DNA from: Pseudomonas marginalis
GTDB taxonomy: Bacteria; Pseudomonadota; Gammaproteobacteria; Pseudomonadales; Pseudomonadaceae
DNA length: 64,000 nucleotides
Assembly: GCF_024169655.1 (NCBI RefSeq)
Contig: NZ_JALJWV010000001.1
Span: 5,128,001 to 5,192,000 of the forward strand
Reading direction: 5' to 3'
Both the position numbers and the translations under genes were made by a program. Positions 7,886-16,568 of this stretch are shown here, in pieces (position 1 is the stretch's first letter; each line of letters opens with the position of its first letter). The notes under the pieces were generated by a model. That model searched no databases. It saw nothing but the letters and a program-made list of their open reading frames with translations, and was not told the DNA's origin.

Positions 7886-8299
7886 ATGATCGACAAGCTC
7901 GATAACGAGCTGCGCTTTCAGCAGGACGCAATGAGTTTGCGGGCTGAGCGCCAGCAGGTATTGGCCAATAACATCGCCAACGCCGACACACCCAACTTCC
8001 GCGCGCGGGACTTTGACTTCAGCGCCGAACTGGCCAGCTCCCTGCAAAAATCGCACACCCAGGGCCGCGGCATGACCCTGGCCACCACCTCGGACCGCCA
8101 CCTGCACGCCGATTCCAGCAGCGTCTCCAGCCGCGACCTGCTCTACCGCGTGCCCGACCAGCCAAGCCTGGACGGCAACACCGTGGACATGGACCGCGAG
8201 CGCGCGCAGTTCACCGATAACGCCGTGCGGTACCAGGCCAGCCTGACCTTTCTGAGCAGCCGCCTGCAGTCGCTCAAGACCGCCATGCAGTCCGAATAA
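7886..8299 (+). CDS. flgB: flagellar proximal rod protein FlgB
   Basis: 137 residues from MIDKLDNEL. The rod-protein signature QQVLANNIANADTPNFRARD is near residue 30, and the C-terminal helix ends in QSLKTAMQ. An upstream in-frame start at 7835 is unlikely because the extra residues do not fit the family. It is first gene of flgBCDEFGHIJKL, all on one strand with short gaps. FlgB sits at the base of the rod in the periplasm. Confidence 0.93.
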   Translation: MIDKLDNELRFQQDAMSLRAERQQVLANNIANADTPNFRARDFDFSAELASSLQKSHTQGRGMTLATTSDRHLHADSSSVSSRDLLYRVPDQPSLDGNTVDMDRERAQFTDNAVRYQASLTFLSSRLQSLKTAMQSE

Positions 8300-8314
8300 C
8301 CCAGGGAAACCACC

Positions 8315-8722
8315 ATGTCGATGTTCAGCATTTTCGATATCGCCGGCTCCGCGCTGAGCGCCCAGTCCCAGCGCATGAACGTAACCGCCAGCAACCTGGC
8401 CAACGCCGACACCACCAGCGGCCCGGACAACGAAGCCTACCGGGCGCGGCAGGTGGTGTTCGAGTCGCAATACCAGGCGGGCAGCAGCATCGGTGGCGTG
8501 CGCGTCAGCCAGGTGGTCGAAGACGGCTCGCCGATGCGCCAGGAATACCGCCCCGGCGATCCGCTGGCCGACGAGTCGGGCTACGTGACCATGCCCAACG
8601 TCGAGCCGGTGGGCGAAATGGTCAACATGATTTCCGCGTCGCGCTCCTACCAGGCCAACGTCGAGGTCATGTCCACCAGCAAGGAAATGATGCTGAAAAC
8701 TTTGACCCTAGGTGAGGCGTAA
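8315..8722 (+). CDS. flgC: flagellar proximal rod protein FlgC
   Basis: 135 residues. It shows the N-terminal rod motif MNVTASNLANADTTSGPDNE, VVFESQ in the middle, and the C-terminal VNMISASRSYQANVEVMSTS of axial proteins. Length equals the family norm. The gap to flgB is 15 nt and to flgD 3 nt. Confidence 0.95.
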   Translation: MSMFSIFDIAGSALSAQSQRMNVTASNLANADTTSGPDNEAYRARQVVFESQYQAGSSIGGVRVSQVVEDGSPMRQEYRPGDPLADESGYVTMPNVEPVGEMVNMISASRSYQANVEVMSTSKEMMLKTLTLGEA

Positions 8723-8725
8723 ACC

Positions 8726-9403
8726 ATGACCAGTACGATTGCCAGCTCAGTGCTGTCGACCATGAACAGCACCAGCACCACCGCCGAAAGCAGCACCTCG
8801 GCGGCGGACGATCTGCAAGACCAGTTCCTCACGCTGCTGACCACCGAGTTGCAGAACCAGGACCCCACCGACCCGATGGACAACAGCGAGATGGTCACCC
8901 AACTGGCGCAGATCAGCACCATCAGCAGCATCGAAGACGTCACCAGCACCCTGGAAGGCATCTCTGGCCAGATCAGCGCCTCCGAAACCCTGCAAGCCTC
9001 GGCCCTGGTGGGCAATGGCGTGTTGATCGACGGCAATGTGATCCAGGTCGACAGCGGCGTGGCGACGACGTTTGGCGTCACCCTGAACGGCGATGCCGAC
9101 AGCGTCAGCGTCACCATCAAAAACAGCACCGGCACCGTCGTGCGCACCCTGGACGAAGGCAGCATGAGCGCCGGCACCCAGTCGTTGTCGTGGGACGGCC
9201 TGCAAGACGACGGCACCACCGCCGCCGACGGCGCCTACACCTTCTCCATCAGCGCCACCACCGACGACGTCGCCGTGGCCAACACCGCCCTCAAATACGC
9301 GCTGGTCACCGGCGTGACCACCGACAGCAGCAACCAAGTCGCACTGGACCTGGGGGGCGTCAACGAGAACGTCGCCCTCAGCGACATCAGTCTTGTCCTC
9401 TGA
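8726..9403 (+). CDS. flgD: hook cap / hook assembly protein FlgD
   Basis: 225 residues. The conserved N-terminal block DDLQDQFLTLLTTELQNQDP and DPMDNSEMVTQLAQIS is the FlgD secretion and capping region. The C-terminal FlgD Ig-like/Tudor domain contains LSWDGLQDDGTTAADGAYTF. FlgD caps the growing hook and is discarded when hook-associated proteins are added. The first 25 residues are unusually rich in Ser/Thr. Confidence 0.94.
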   Translation: MTSTIASSVLSTMNSTSTTAESSTSAADDLQDQFLTLLTTELQNQDPTDPMDNSEMVTQLAQISTISSIEDVTSTLEGISGQISASETLQASALVGNGVLIDGNVIQVDSGVATTFGVTLNGDADSVSVTIKNSTGTVVRTLDEGSMSAGTQSLSWDGLQDDGTTAADGAYTFSISATTDDVAVANTALKYALVTGVTTDSSNQVALDLGGVNENVALSDISLVL

Positions 9404-9430
9404 CCCTCTACCTAACGAAGGAGAAACACC

Positions 9431-10579
9431 ATGGCTTTTTCCCAAGCACTCAGTGGTCTGTCGGCAGCGTCCACCGACCTCAACGTGGTCAGCAACAATA
9501 TTTCCAACTCCCAGACCGTGGGCTTCAAAAGCTCGACCACGCAGTTCGCCGATGTGTACTCCGGCGCCGACGTCGGCCTGGGCACCCAGGTCTCGGGCGT
9601 GGTGCAGAACTTCGAATCCGGCAGCCTGACCACCACCGATAACGCCCTGGACCTGGCGATCAACGGTGACGGCTTCTTCACCTTCTCCGACGGCACGCAA
9701 ACCGTGTACTCGCGCAACGGCCAGTTGACCCTGACCGCCGACGGCTACCTGGAAAACGCCGCCGGCGATCAACTGCAGGGGGTCAACGGCGTGATCCAGA
9801 TCCCCACCACCGGCATGCAAGCCAGCGCCAGTACCGAGCTGGACGCCGAGCTGAACCTGGACGCCAGCAAAGACGTCATCACCACCACCTTCGACCAGAC
9901 CGACTCGTCGACCTACTCCTATTCCACCAGCACGCCGCTCTACGACTCCCTGGGCATCAGCCACACCAGCACCCTGTATTTCAGCAAAACCGCCGACAAC
10001 ACCTGGGACGTACACACCGCCATCGACGGCAACCTGCTGACCGGCTCCCAAACCGTCAGCTTCAACTCCAGCGGTCTGATCACCAGCGGCGCAACCGGCA
10101 CCTACACCTACGACCCGGCCAACGGCGCGGCCAGTATGTCGGTGGCGCTGGACCTGACCGGCACCACTCAGTTCGGCAACGACTCGGCGGTGTCCGACAT
10201 TACCCAGAACGGCTACACCTCCGGCAGCCTGGTGAGCTTCAGCATCGACGAGACCGGCACGGTGGTCGCCACCTACTCCAACGACCAGACCAAAAACATC
10301 GACCAGATCCAGTTGGCCACCTTCAGCAATGAAAACGGCCTCAAAGCCAACGGTGACAACACCTGGCTGGCCACCTCCTCCTCCGGCCAGGCCCTGCTCG
10401 GCGTGGCCAGCAGCGGCTCGCTGGGGTCGATCCTGAGCGGCACCACTGAAGACTCCAACGTCGACCTGACCGCCGAACTGGTCAACCTGATCATTGCCCA
10501 GCGCAACTTCCAGGCGAACGCCAAGTCGGTAACGGCGCAAAGCGAAGTGCTGCAGCAAGCCGTGAATATCGGTTCCTGA
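9431..10579 (+). CDS. flgE: flagellar hook protein FlgE
   Basis: 382 residues. The N-terminus ALSGLSAASTDLNVVSNNIS and the C-terminal NLIIAQRNFQANAKSVTAQ are the D0 helices of the hook. The middle region is Thr/Ser-rich with the FlgE D2-like domain. It forms the universal joint outside the outer membrane. The ribosome site AAGGAG is well placed before the ATG. Confidence 0.95.
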   Translation: MAFSQALSGLSAASTDLNVVSNNISNSQTVGFKSSTTQFADVYSGADVGLGTQVSGVVQNFESGSLTTTDNALDLAINGDGFFTFSDGTQTVYSRNGQLTLTADGYLENAAGDQLQGVNGVIQIPTTGMQASASTELDAELNLDASKDVITTTFDQTDSSTYSYSTSTPLYDSLGISHTSTLYFSKTADNTWDVHTAIDGNLLTGSQTVSFNSSGLITSGATGTYTYDPANGAASMSVALDLTGTTQFGNDSAVSDITQNGYTSGSLVSFSIDETGTVVATYSNDQTKNIDQIQLATFSNENGLKANGDNTWLATSSSGQALLGVASSGSLGSILSGTTEDSNVDLTAELVNLIIAQRNFQANAKSVTAQSEVLQQAVNIGS

Positions 10580-10583
10580 CCCT

Positions 10584-11324
10584 ATGGATCGCATGCTCTT
10601 CACGGCCATGAGCGGGGCCAATCAGGCGCTCGAACAGCAGGCCGTCGTGGCCAACAACCTGGCCAATATCGTCACCCCGGGCTTTCGCGCGCAACTGGTG
10701 CAGATGCAGTCTTCGCCGGTGGCGGGCGAAGGCTTGCCGACCCGCGTGTCGGTGGCCGCCAACGGCGTGGGCGTGGACTGGAGCGAAGGACCGATCGTGC
10801 ATACCGACCGCGCGCTGGACGTGGCGCTTGGCGAAAACGTGATGCTCGCGGTGCAGACCGGCGACGGCCAGGAAGCCTACACCCGGCGCGGTGACCTGCA
10901 GGTCGACGGCACCGGCGCCATGTCCGTGGGCGGGCGTCCGGTGATCGGCGACGGCGGACCGGTCACCGTGCCGCTGGGCAGCGAGGTCACCCTGGGCAGC
11001 GACGGCACCATCAGCGTGCGTGAGCTGGGCATGGAACCCCGCGGCCTGAGCCCGGTGGGCAAGTTGAAGCTGGTGTCGGCGTTGCCCGGGACCTTGCAGG
11101 CCGGCACCGACGGTTTGTTCCGCACCGCAAACGCGCAGCCGCTGCCGGCCGACGACAGCCTGCGCGTGGCCCCCGGTGCGCTGGAAGGCAGCAACGTCAG
11201 CCCGACCAACGCCATGGTCGCGATGATCGACAACTCGCGGCGCTACGACATGCAGATGAAAGCCATCAGCACCGCCGACGAAAACGCCAAGAGCGCCAAC
11301 AACCTGCTTTCCCTGCAGGGCTGA
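10584..11324 (+). CDS. flgF: flagellar proximal rod protein FlgF
   Basis: 246 residues, starting MDRMLFTAMSGANQALEQQA with VVANNLANIVTPGFRAQL. The C-terminal block NAMVAMIDNSRRYDMQMKAI marks the FlgF/FlgG type. It begins 4 nt after flgE. It is shorter than FlgG and has the FlgF-type centre LDVALGENVMLAVQTGDG. Confidence 0.95.
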   Translation: MDRMLFTAMSGANQALEQQAVVANNLANIVTPGFRAQLVQMQSSPVAGEGLPTRVSVAANGVGVDWSEGPIVHTDRALDVALGENVMLAVQTGDGQEAYTRRGDLQVDGTGAMSVGGRPVIGDGGPVTVPLGSEVTLGSDGTISVRELGMEPRGLSPVGKLKLVSALPGTLQAGTDGLFRTANAQPLPADDSLRVAPGALEGSNVSPTNAMVAMIDNSRRYDMQMKAISTADENAKSANNLLSLQG

Positions 11325-11355
11325 CCTCCCAGTTGAATAGACAAGGAACCGAACG

Positions 11356-12138
11356 ATGATCCGATCACTGTGGACCGCGAAAACCGGACTGGAAGCCCAG
11401 CAAGGGCAAATGGACGTGATCGCCAACAACCTGGCGAACGTCAGCACCAACGGCTTCAAGCGCTCGCGGGCAGTGTTCGAAGACCTGGTGTACCAGAACG
11501 TGCGCCAACCCGGCGCGCAGAGCAGCACCGACACGCGCCTGCCCTCCGGCTTGCAGGTGGGCACCGGCGTGCGCGAAGTCGCCACCGAGCGCTTGCACAC
11601 CCAGGGCAACCTGGAGCAGACCAGCAACTCCAAGGACCTGGCGATCAACGGCCTGGGCTTCTTCCAGGTGGACATGCCCGACGGCAGCACCGGCTACACC
11701 CGTGACGGCAGCTTCCAGCTCGACTCCAATGGCGAGATGGTCACCTCCAACGGCTACAAGCTGTCGGCCGGCGTGACCATCCCGGCCAACGCCACAGCCA
11801 TCACGATCAGCAGCGACGGCATCGTCTCGGTGACCACGCCCGCCGCCTCTGCCTCGACCCAGGTCGGCCAATTGAACCTGGCGCTGTTCATCAACCCGGC
11901 CGGCCTGGAAAGCATCGGCCAGAACCTCTACCTGGAAACCGACGCCTCGGGCTCGCCCACCGAAACCACGCCGGGCCTCAACGGCGGCGGCACGCTGTCC
12001 CAAGGCTACGTGGAAACTTCCAACGTCAACGTGGTGGAAGAAATGGTCGGCATGATCCAGACCCAGCGTGCCTATGAAATCAACAGTAAGGCCGTCGAAA
12101 GCTCGGACGAGATGCTCCAGCGTCTGACCCAGCTCTGA
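11356..12138 (+). CDS. flgG: flagellar distal rod protein FlgG
   Basis: 260 residues, the normal FlgG length. It has MIRSLWTAKTGLEAQQGQMD, VIANNLANVSTNGFKRSRA, LAINGLGFFQVDMPDGS, and the C-terminal SNVNVVEEMVGMIQTQRAYE. FlgG builds the distal rod that passes through the L and P rings. A ribosome site AAGGA lies upstream. Confidence 0.96.
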   Translation: MIRSLWTAKTGLEAQQGQMDVIANNLANVSTNGFKRSRAVFEDLVYQNVRQPGAQSSTDTRLPSGLQVGTGVREVATERLHTQGNLEQTSNSKDLAINGLGFFQVDMPDGSTGYTRDGSFQLDSNGEMVTSNGYKLSAGVTIPANATAITISSDGIVSVTTPAASASTQVGQLNLALFINPAGLESIGQNLYLETDASGSPTETTPGLNGGGTLSQGYVETSNVNVVEEMVGMIQTQRAYEINSKAVESSDEMLQRLTQL

Positions 12139-12161
12139 GCGCCCGGTTCGAGACTCACTTT

Positions 12162-12815
12162 ATGGCTCACAAGTATCTTCTGGCCGGCGTACTGGCCCTC
12201 ACCGGCTGCGATCAACTGCCCCACAAGCCGGTGGTGCCCGACGAAGAAGTCCAGGCGCAGGGCTACCCCGCGCGCCTGGCCAACGGCTCGATCTACCAGA
12301 GCAGCCGCTCGCAGCCGCTGTTCGAAGACCGCCGCCCGCGCATGGTCGGCGACACCCTGACCATCCAGTTGGAAGAACAGGTCAGCGCCAGCAAGAACTC
12401 CTCCTCCAATGCCAGCCGCGCCGGCTCCACGGGGCTGAGCCTGGCGACCACCTCCAGCCGGGCCAGCCAGGTCGGCTCCTTTGGGCTGGATGCTTCGACG
12501 ACGCATGACTTCCTGGGCGCCGGCGGTTCCCAGGCGAACAACTCGTTCACCGGCACGATTTCCGTGACAGTGATGCAGGTGATGCCCAACGGGCATTTGC
12601 GCGTGCGCGGTGACAAACAGATCGCGATCAACCAGGGCACCGAGTTCATCCGTTTTTCCGGGCTGGTCAACCCGCGCAGCATCACCGGCGAGAACACCGT
12701 GTCATCGACCCAGGTGTCCCAGGCGCGCATCGAGTACGTGGGCGATGGTTACATCAACGAAGCGCAGCGGATGGGCTGGCTCCATCGCATCCTCCTCAAC
12801 GTTTCCCCTTTCTGA
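12162..12815 (+). CDS. flgH: flagellar L-ring lipoprotein FlgH
   Basis: 217 residues with a lipoprotein signal (LAGVLALTGCDQ; Cys near residue 17). The family signature is SIYQSSRSQPLFEDRRPRMV, GDTLTIQLEEQVSASKNSSS, and a C-terminal half with LRVRGDKQIAINQGTEFIRF. It forms the outer-membrane bushing. The presence of L and P ring genes agrees with a Gram-negative flagellum. Confidence 0.95.
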   Translation: MAHKYLLAGVLALTGCDQLPHKPVVPDEEVQAQGYPARLANGSIYQSSRSQPLFEDRRPRMVGDTLTIQLEEQVSASKNSSSNASRAGSTGLSLATTSSRASQVGSFGLDASTTHDFLGAGGSQANNSFTGTISVTVMQVMPNGHLRVRGDKQIAINQGTEFIRFSGLVNPRSITGENTVSSTQVSQARIEYVGDGYINEAQRMGWLHRILLNVSPF

Positions 12816-12826
12816 GTACCCACGCC

Positions 12827-13945
12827 ATGTTCACTAGAGCCGCCCGAACGTTGCGCACCCTGCTGCTGAGCTGCCCGTTGTGGCTGGGGGCCACGGTTCA
12901 CGCCGAGCAGATCCGCGACATCGCCGACTTTGCCGGGATCCGCCCCAACAACCTGGTGGGCTACGGCCTGGTGGTCGGCCTGGACGGCAGCGGCGACCAG
13001 ACCACCCAGAGCCCGTTCACCGAACAGGGCCTGACCAACATGCTGTCGCAACTGGGCGTGACCCTGCCGGCCGGTGCGAACATGCAGATGCGCAATATCG
13101 CTGCGGTGATCGTCACCGCCAGCCTGCCGGCCCTGTCGCGCCCGGGGCAGCAGATCGATGTGGTGGTGTCGTCCATCGGCAACGCAAAAAGCCTGCGCGG
13201 CGGCACCTTGCTGATGACCCCGATGAAGGGCGCCGACGGCGAGGTGTACGCCATGGCACAGGGCAACCTGCTGGTGGGCGGCGCTGGCGCGTCGGCCAAC
13301 GGCAGCAGCGTGACGGTCAACCAGTTGGCCGGCGGGCGCATCAGCCGTGGCGCGATTATCGAGCGCACGGTGGCGCTGAATTTGAACAACGACCACGGCC
13401 TGCTCGGTTTGTCCCTGCACGAACCGGACTCGGCCACGGCGCAGCGCGTGGTGTATGCGATCAACCTGGAAATGCGCCGTACCGTGGCCTCGGCGTTGGA
13501 CGGCGGGATGATCGAAATCCAGGGCCCGCTGTCGCCCAACGAGCGCACCAACTTCATGGCGCGCATCGAGAGTATCGAAGTACTGCCGATCCAGGCGCGC
13601 CCCAAGGTGATCCTCGATTCGCGCACCGGCTCCATTGTGCTCAACAGCTCGGTGAAGCTGTACCGCGCCGCCGTGGCCCACGGCAATTTGTCGGTGATCA
13701 TCGACACCACCAACACGGTCAGCCAGCCCGGCGCCTTCAGTGGCGGTCAGACGGCGACCAGCTCCCAGAGCAATATTTCCATCGAGTCCCAAGGCGGTTC
13801 GCTGCACTTGCTCGAAGGCACGGCGAACCTGATGGACGTGATCAAGGGCCTGAATGCGCTGGGGGCCACCCCGCAGGATTTGATGGTGATTCTGCAGGCA
13901 CTCAAGGCCGCCGGTTCGTTGCGAGCGGAGTTGGAGATCATCTGA
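12827..13945 (+). CDS. flgI: flagellar P-ring protein FlgI
   Basis: 372 residues with a cleavable signal peptide (LLLSCPLWLGATVHAEQ). It shows the highly conserved IRDIADFAGIRPNNLVGYGL and VVGLDGSGDQT, then SPFTEQGLTNMLSQLGV. It forms the peptidoglycan ring with FlgA as chaperone. Its stop overlaps the flgJ start by one base (TGATG). Confidence 0.96.
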   Translation: MFTRAARTLRTLLLSCPLWLGATVHAEQIRDIADFAGIRPNNLVGYGLVVGLDGSGDQTTQSPFTEQGLTNMLSQLGVTLPAGANMQMRNIAAVIVTASLPALSRPGQQIDVVVSSIGNAKSLRGGTLLMTPMKGADGEVYAMAQGNLLVGGAGASANGSSVTVNQLAGGRISRGAIIERTVALNLNNDHGLLGLSLHEPDSATAQRVVYAINLEMRRTVASALDGGMIEIQGPLSPNERTNFMARIESIEVLPIQARPKVILDSRTGSIVLNSSVKLYRAAVAHGNLSVIIDTTNTVSQPGAFSGGQTATSSQSNISIESQGGSLHLLEGTANLMDVIKGLNALGATPQDLMVILQALKAAGSLRAELEII

Positions 13946-14868
13946 TGAAAAGCACCGATGGCTTTGCCCTGGATGTGCAGGGCCTGGACCGGCTGCGCAA
14001 CAGTGCGCACCTGGACCCGCATTCAGGGCTCAAGGAAGCCAGCAAGCAATTCGAGGCGCTGTTCCTGCAGATGATGCTCAAAAGCATGCGCGCGGCGGTG
14101 CCCAAATCGGAGATGTCGAATAACTCGCAGACCGAAATGTACACCGAGATGCTCGACCAACAGTGGGCCCAGAGCCTGGCGGGCAAAGGTATCGGCCTGG
14201 CCGAGCAGTTGACCCGACAACTGAGCGGCTACACCTCCCGGCAAGCGCCTGAACTGGACAGCGCCACCGCGGCCTTCCTCGACCTGCCGCCATCACGCCC
14301 CTCGCCGTTTGCGAGCCCGGCGTTCGATGCCTGGAAACGCCGCGAAGTCAGCGGCGCCGACAAGGACCAACCCGAGCATGTACAGGCATTTATCGCGCGC
14401 TTGAGCGAACCGGCGCAAAAGGCCGCGCGCGCCAGTGGCGTGCCCGCCGAGCTGATCCTGGCCCAGGCCGCCCTGGAAACCGACTGGGGCCGGCGCACCA
14501 TCACCACCGCCCAGGGTGCCGACAGCCACAACCTGTTCGGCATCAAGGCCGGCGGTCAGTGGCAAGGCGCGACGACCCAGGTGATGACCACCGAATACAC
14601 CGACGCCCAAGCGCAAAAACAGCTGGAAGCGTTTCGTGTCTATACCTGCGACGACGCTGCCTTCAACGACTATGCGCGCCTGATGCGCAGCCGCCCCGGT
14701 TATGCCGCCGTGCGCAATGCCGTTGACGCGCCCCAGGCCGCCGTCGCGTTGCAACAGGGCGGTTACGCCACCGACCCGCGCTATGCGCAGAAGCTGATCT
14801 CGGTGATGGCCACCATCGGTCCGCTGCGCAACGTGCCGGAAGTGGCGCAGTTGCAAAACGATTTATAG
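13945..14868 (+). CDS. flgJ: rod-capping peptidoglycan hydrolase FlgJ
   Basis: 307 residues in two domains. The N-terminal rod-binding part is KEASKQFEALFLQMMLKSMR and ends near residue 95. The C-terminal GH73 muramidase runs from about residue 140 with ELILAQAALETDWGRRTI, where the Glu is the catalytic acid, and NLFGIKAGGQW. It opens the wall for the rod. The ATG shares its A with the flgI stop codon; the much longer reading frame that starts inside flgI is only an artefact of overlapping open frames. Confidence 0.94.
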   Translation: MKSTDGFALDVQGLDRLRNSAHLDPHSGLKEASKQFEALFLQMMLKSMRAAVPKSEMSNNSQTEMYTEMLDQQWAQSLAGKGIGLAEQLTRQLSGYTSRQAPELDSATAAFLDLPPSRPSPFASPAFDAWKRREVSGADKDQPEHVQAFIARLSEPAQKAARASGVPAELILAQAALETDWGRRTITTAQGADSHNLFGIKAGGQWQGATTQVMTTEYTDAQAQKQLEAFRVYTCDDAAFNDYARLMRSRPGYAAVRNAVDAPQAAVALQQGGYATDPRYAQKLISVMATIGPLRNVPEVAQLQNDL

Positions 14869-14876
14869 AACAGGGG

Positions 14877-14904
14877 TCAAGTTGACCTTTCGCCGGGCCG
14901 ATAG
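14877..14904 (+). promoter_or_regulatory. sigma-28 (FliA) promoter of flgKL
   Basis: TCAA, 16 nt, GCCGATAG, located between flgJ and flgK and ending 30 nt before the flgK ATG. It has the same layout as the other FliA promoters in this cluster. It would make flgK and flgL late genes besides read-through from flgB-J. Confidence 0.7.
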
Positions 14905-14933
14905 TGCCAACCATGTAGCCCAGGAGCTTCTCG

Positions 14934-16544
14934 ATGAGCATTATTTCCATTGGCGTCAGCGGCCTGACCGCCGCGCAGATCGCCCTCAGCACCAGCAGCA
15001 GCAACACCACCAACGCCTACACGGCGGGCTACACCTTGCAGGTGGCGAACTTCTCCGAGTCCACCTCGGGCAGCGGCGTGCAGATCGCCAGCGTCGACCG
15101 CCAGTACAACCAATTCGTCACCAGCCAGCTCAATGGCTCTATCAGCACCGAAAGCGCGCTGTCGACCTACCAGACCGAAATCGACCAGATCGATAGCCTG
15201 CTGGCCGATGGCGACGCCAGCCTCGACACCCTGATGCAAGGCTTCTTCTCATCGATCCAGACCCTGACCTCCGACGCCAGCGACACCGCCGCGCGCGAAG
15301 AAGTGGTCGGCGCCGCACAAACCCTGACCTCGCAGTTCACCCAGTTGGGCAGCTACCTGGACGACATGGCCAGCGACGTGAACAGCCAGATCGGCCACCA
15401 GGTCACCCAGGTCAACGACCTCACCGAACAGATCGCCGGCCTCAACAAAAAGATCAGCCTGTCCGACGCCCTGGGTTCGACCTCCAACGCCCTGCTCGAC
15501 CAGCGCGACCTGCTGGTCAGCCAGCTCAGTGAACTGGTGGACGTGGATGTCACCACCCAAAGCAACGGCAGCTACAACGTGGCGCTGAGCAACGGCCTGG
15601 CGCTGGTGTCGGGCAATGACAGCTTCGATCTGCAAACCGCCGTCTCAGCCAGCGACCCGACCCAAACCGCAGTCACCTACGTCGACGCCGCCGGCCACGC
15701 CACCGTACTCGACGATTCCACCTTCGAAGGCGGCTCCCTGGGCGGCCTGATGGATTTTCGCGACACCAGCCTGAACGACGCGCAAAACCAGTTGGGCATC
15801 CTGGCAGTGAGCCTGACCCAAGCCTTCAACAGCTTGCAAGCCTCGGGTATCGACCTGAATGGCGACACCGGCAGTGCATTCTTTTCGGTGGATGCCCCGA
15901 GCATCTATGGCAACACCAAGAACACCGGCGACGCCACGCTAAGCGCGACCTTTACCGACGATGTCAGCGCCCTGAGTGCTACCGACTACACCGTCAAGTA
16001 TTCCGACACCGACGGCTACACGGTGACCCGCAACGACACCGGCGCCAGCGTCACCTCGACCTATGACGCCAACAACGACAGCCTGACCTTCGCCGGCATG
16101 AACGTGGCCATCAGCGGCACCGCCGATAACGGCGACAGTTTCCTGGTACTGCCCACGCGCAACGCCGCCAGCAGTTTCAGCACCTTGACCAGCGACGGCA
16201 GCCTGATCGCGGCAGGCACCTCCACCGGCAGCAGCGACAACAGCAACGCCCTGGCGATGCTCAACCTGCAAACCGACAGCATCGTCGGCGGCGGCAAGAC
16301 CCTCAGCCAGACCTACTCGGCACTGGTCAGCGACGTGGGCAGTACCGCCAGCAAGGTCGCGGGGCAACTGGAAACCCAGTCGGGCCTCACCGAGCAACTG
16401 ACCTCGCTGCAACAGTCGGAATCGGGGGTGAACCTGGATGAAGAGGCGGCCAACCTGATCGTCTACCAACAGTACTACCAGGCCTGCGCGAAGGTGGTCG
16501 ACGTGGGTACGTCCCTGCTCGACACCCTCCTCGATATCAACTGA
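14934..16544 (+). CDS. flgK: hook-filament junction protein FlgK (HAP1)
   Basis: 536 residues. N-terminus MSIISIGVSGLTAAQIALST, with the FlgK block TQVNDLTEQIAGLNKKISLS and LLDQRDLLVSQLSELVDVDV near residues 160-205. The C-terminal D0 helix is GVNLDEEAANLIVYQQYYQA. One difference from many FlgKs: the usual N-S-N before T-x-G-Y is SNTTNAYTAGY. It connects hook to filament and is exported with help of FlgN. Confidence 0.94.
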   Translation: MSIISIGVSGLTAAQIALSTSSSNTTNAYTAGYTLQVANFSESTSGSGVQIASVDRQYNQFVTSQLNGSISTESALSTYQTEIDQIDSLLADGDASLDTLMQGFFSSIQTLTSDASDTAAREEVVGAAQTLTSQFTQLGSYLDDMASDVNSQIGHQVTQVNDLTEQIAGLNKKISLSDALGSTSNALLDQRDLLVSQLSELVDVDVTTQSNGSYNVALSNGLALVSGNDSFDLQTAVSASDPTQTAVTYVDAAGHATVLDDSTFEGGSLGGLMDFRDTSLNDAQNQLGILAVSLTQAFNSLQASGIDLNGDTGSAFFSVDAPSIYGNTKNTGDATLSATFTDDVSALSATDYTVKYSDTDGYTVTRNDTGASVTSTYDANNDSLTFAGMNVAISGTADNGDSFLVLPTRNAASSFSTLTSDGSLIAAGTSTGSSDNSNALAMLNLQTDSIVGGGKTLSQTYSALVSDVGSTASKVAGQLETQSGLTEQLTSLQQSESGVNLDEEAANLIVYQQYYQACAKVVDVGTSLLDTLLDIN

Positions 16545-16568
16545 TAACTTTCTGAGCGGAGCGACGCC

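Noticed and set aside
8747..10621. A 624-codon minus-strand ORF opposite flgD and flgE
   Set aside because: Antisense shadow with Gly/Val/Ala/Gln-rich text; the plus-strand genes are certain.
12880..14868. A 662-codon frame that looks like a fusion ending in FlgJ
   Set aside because: Its first part is the wrong frame of flgI; FlgJ starts at 13945 with a normal length and overlaps the flgI stop.
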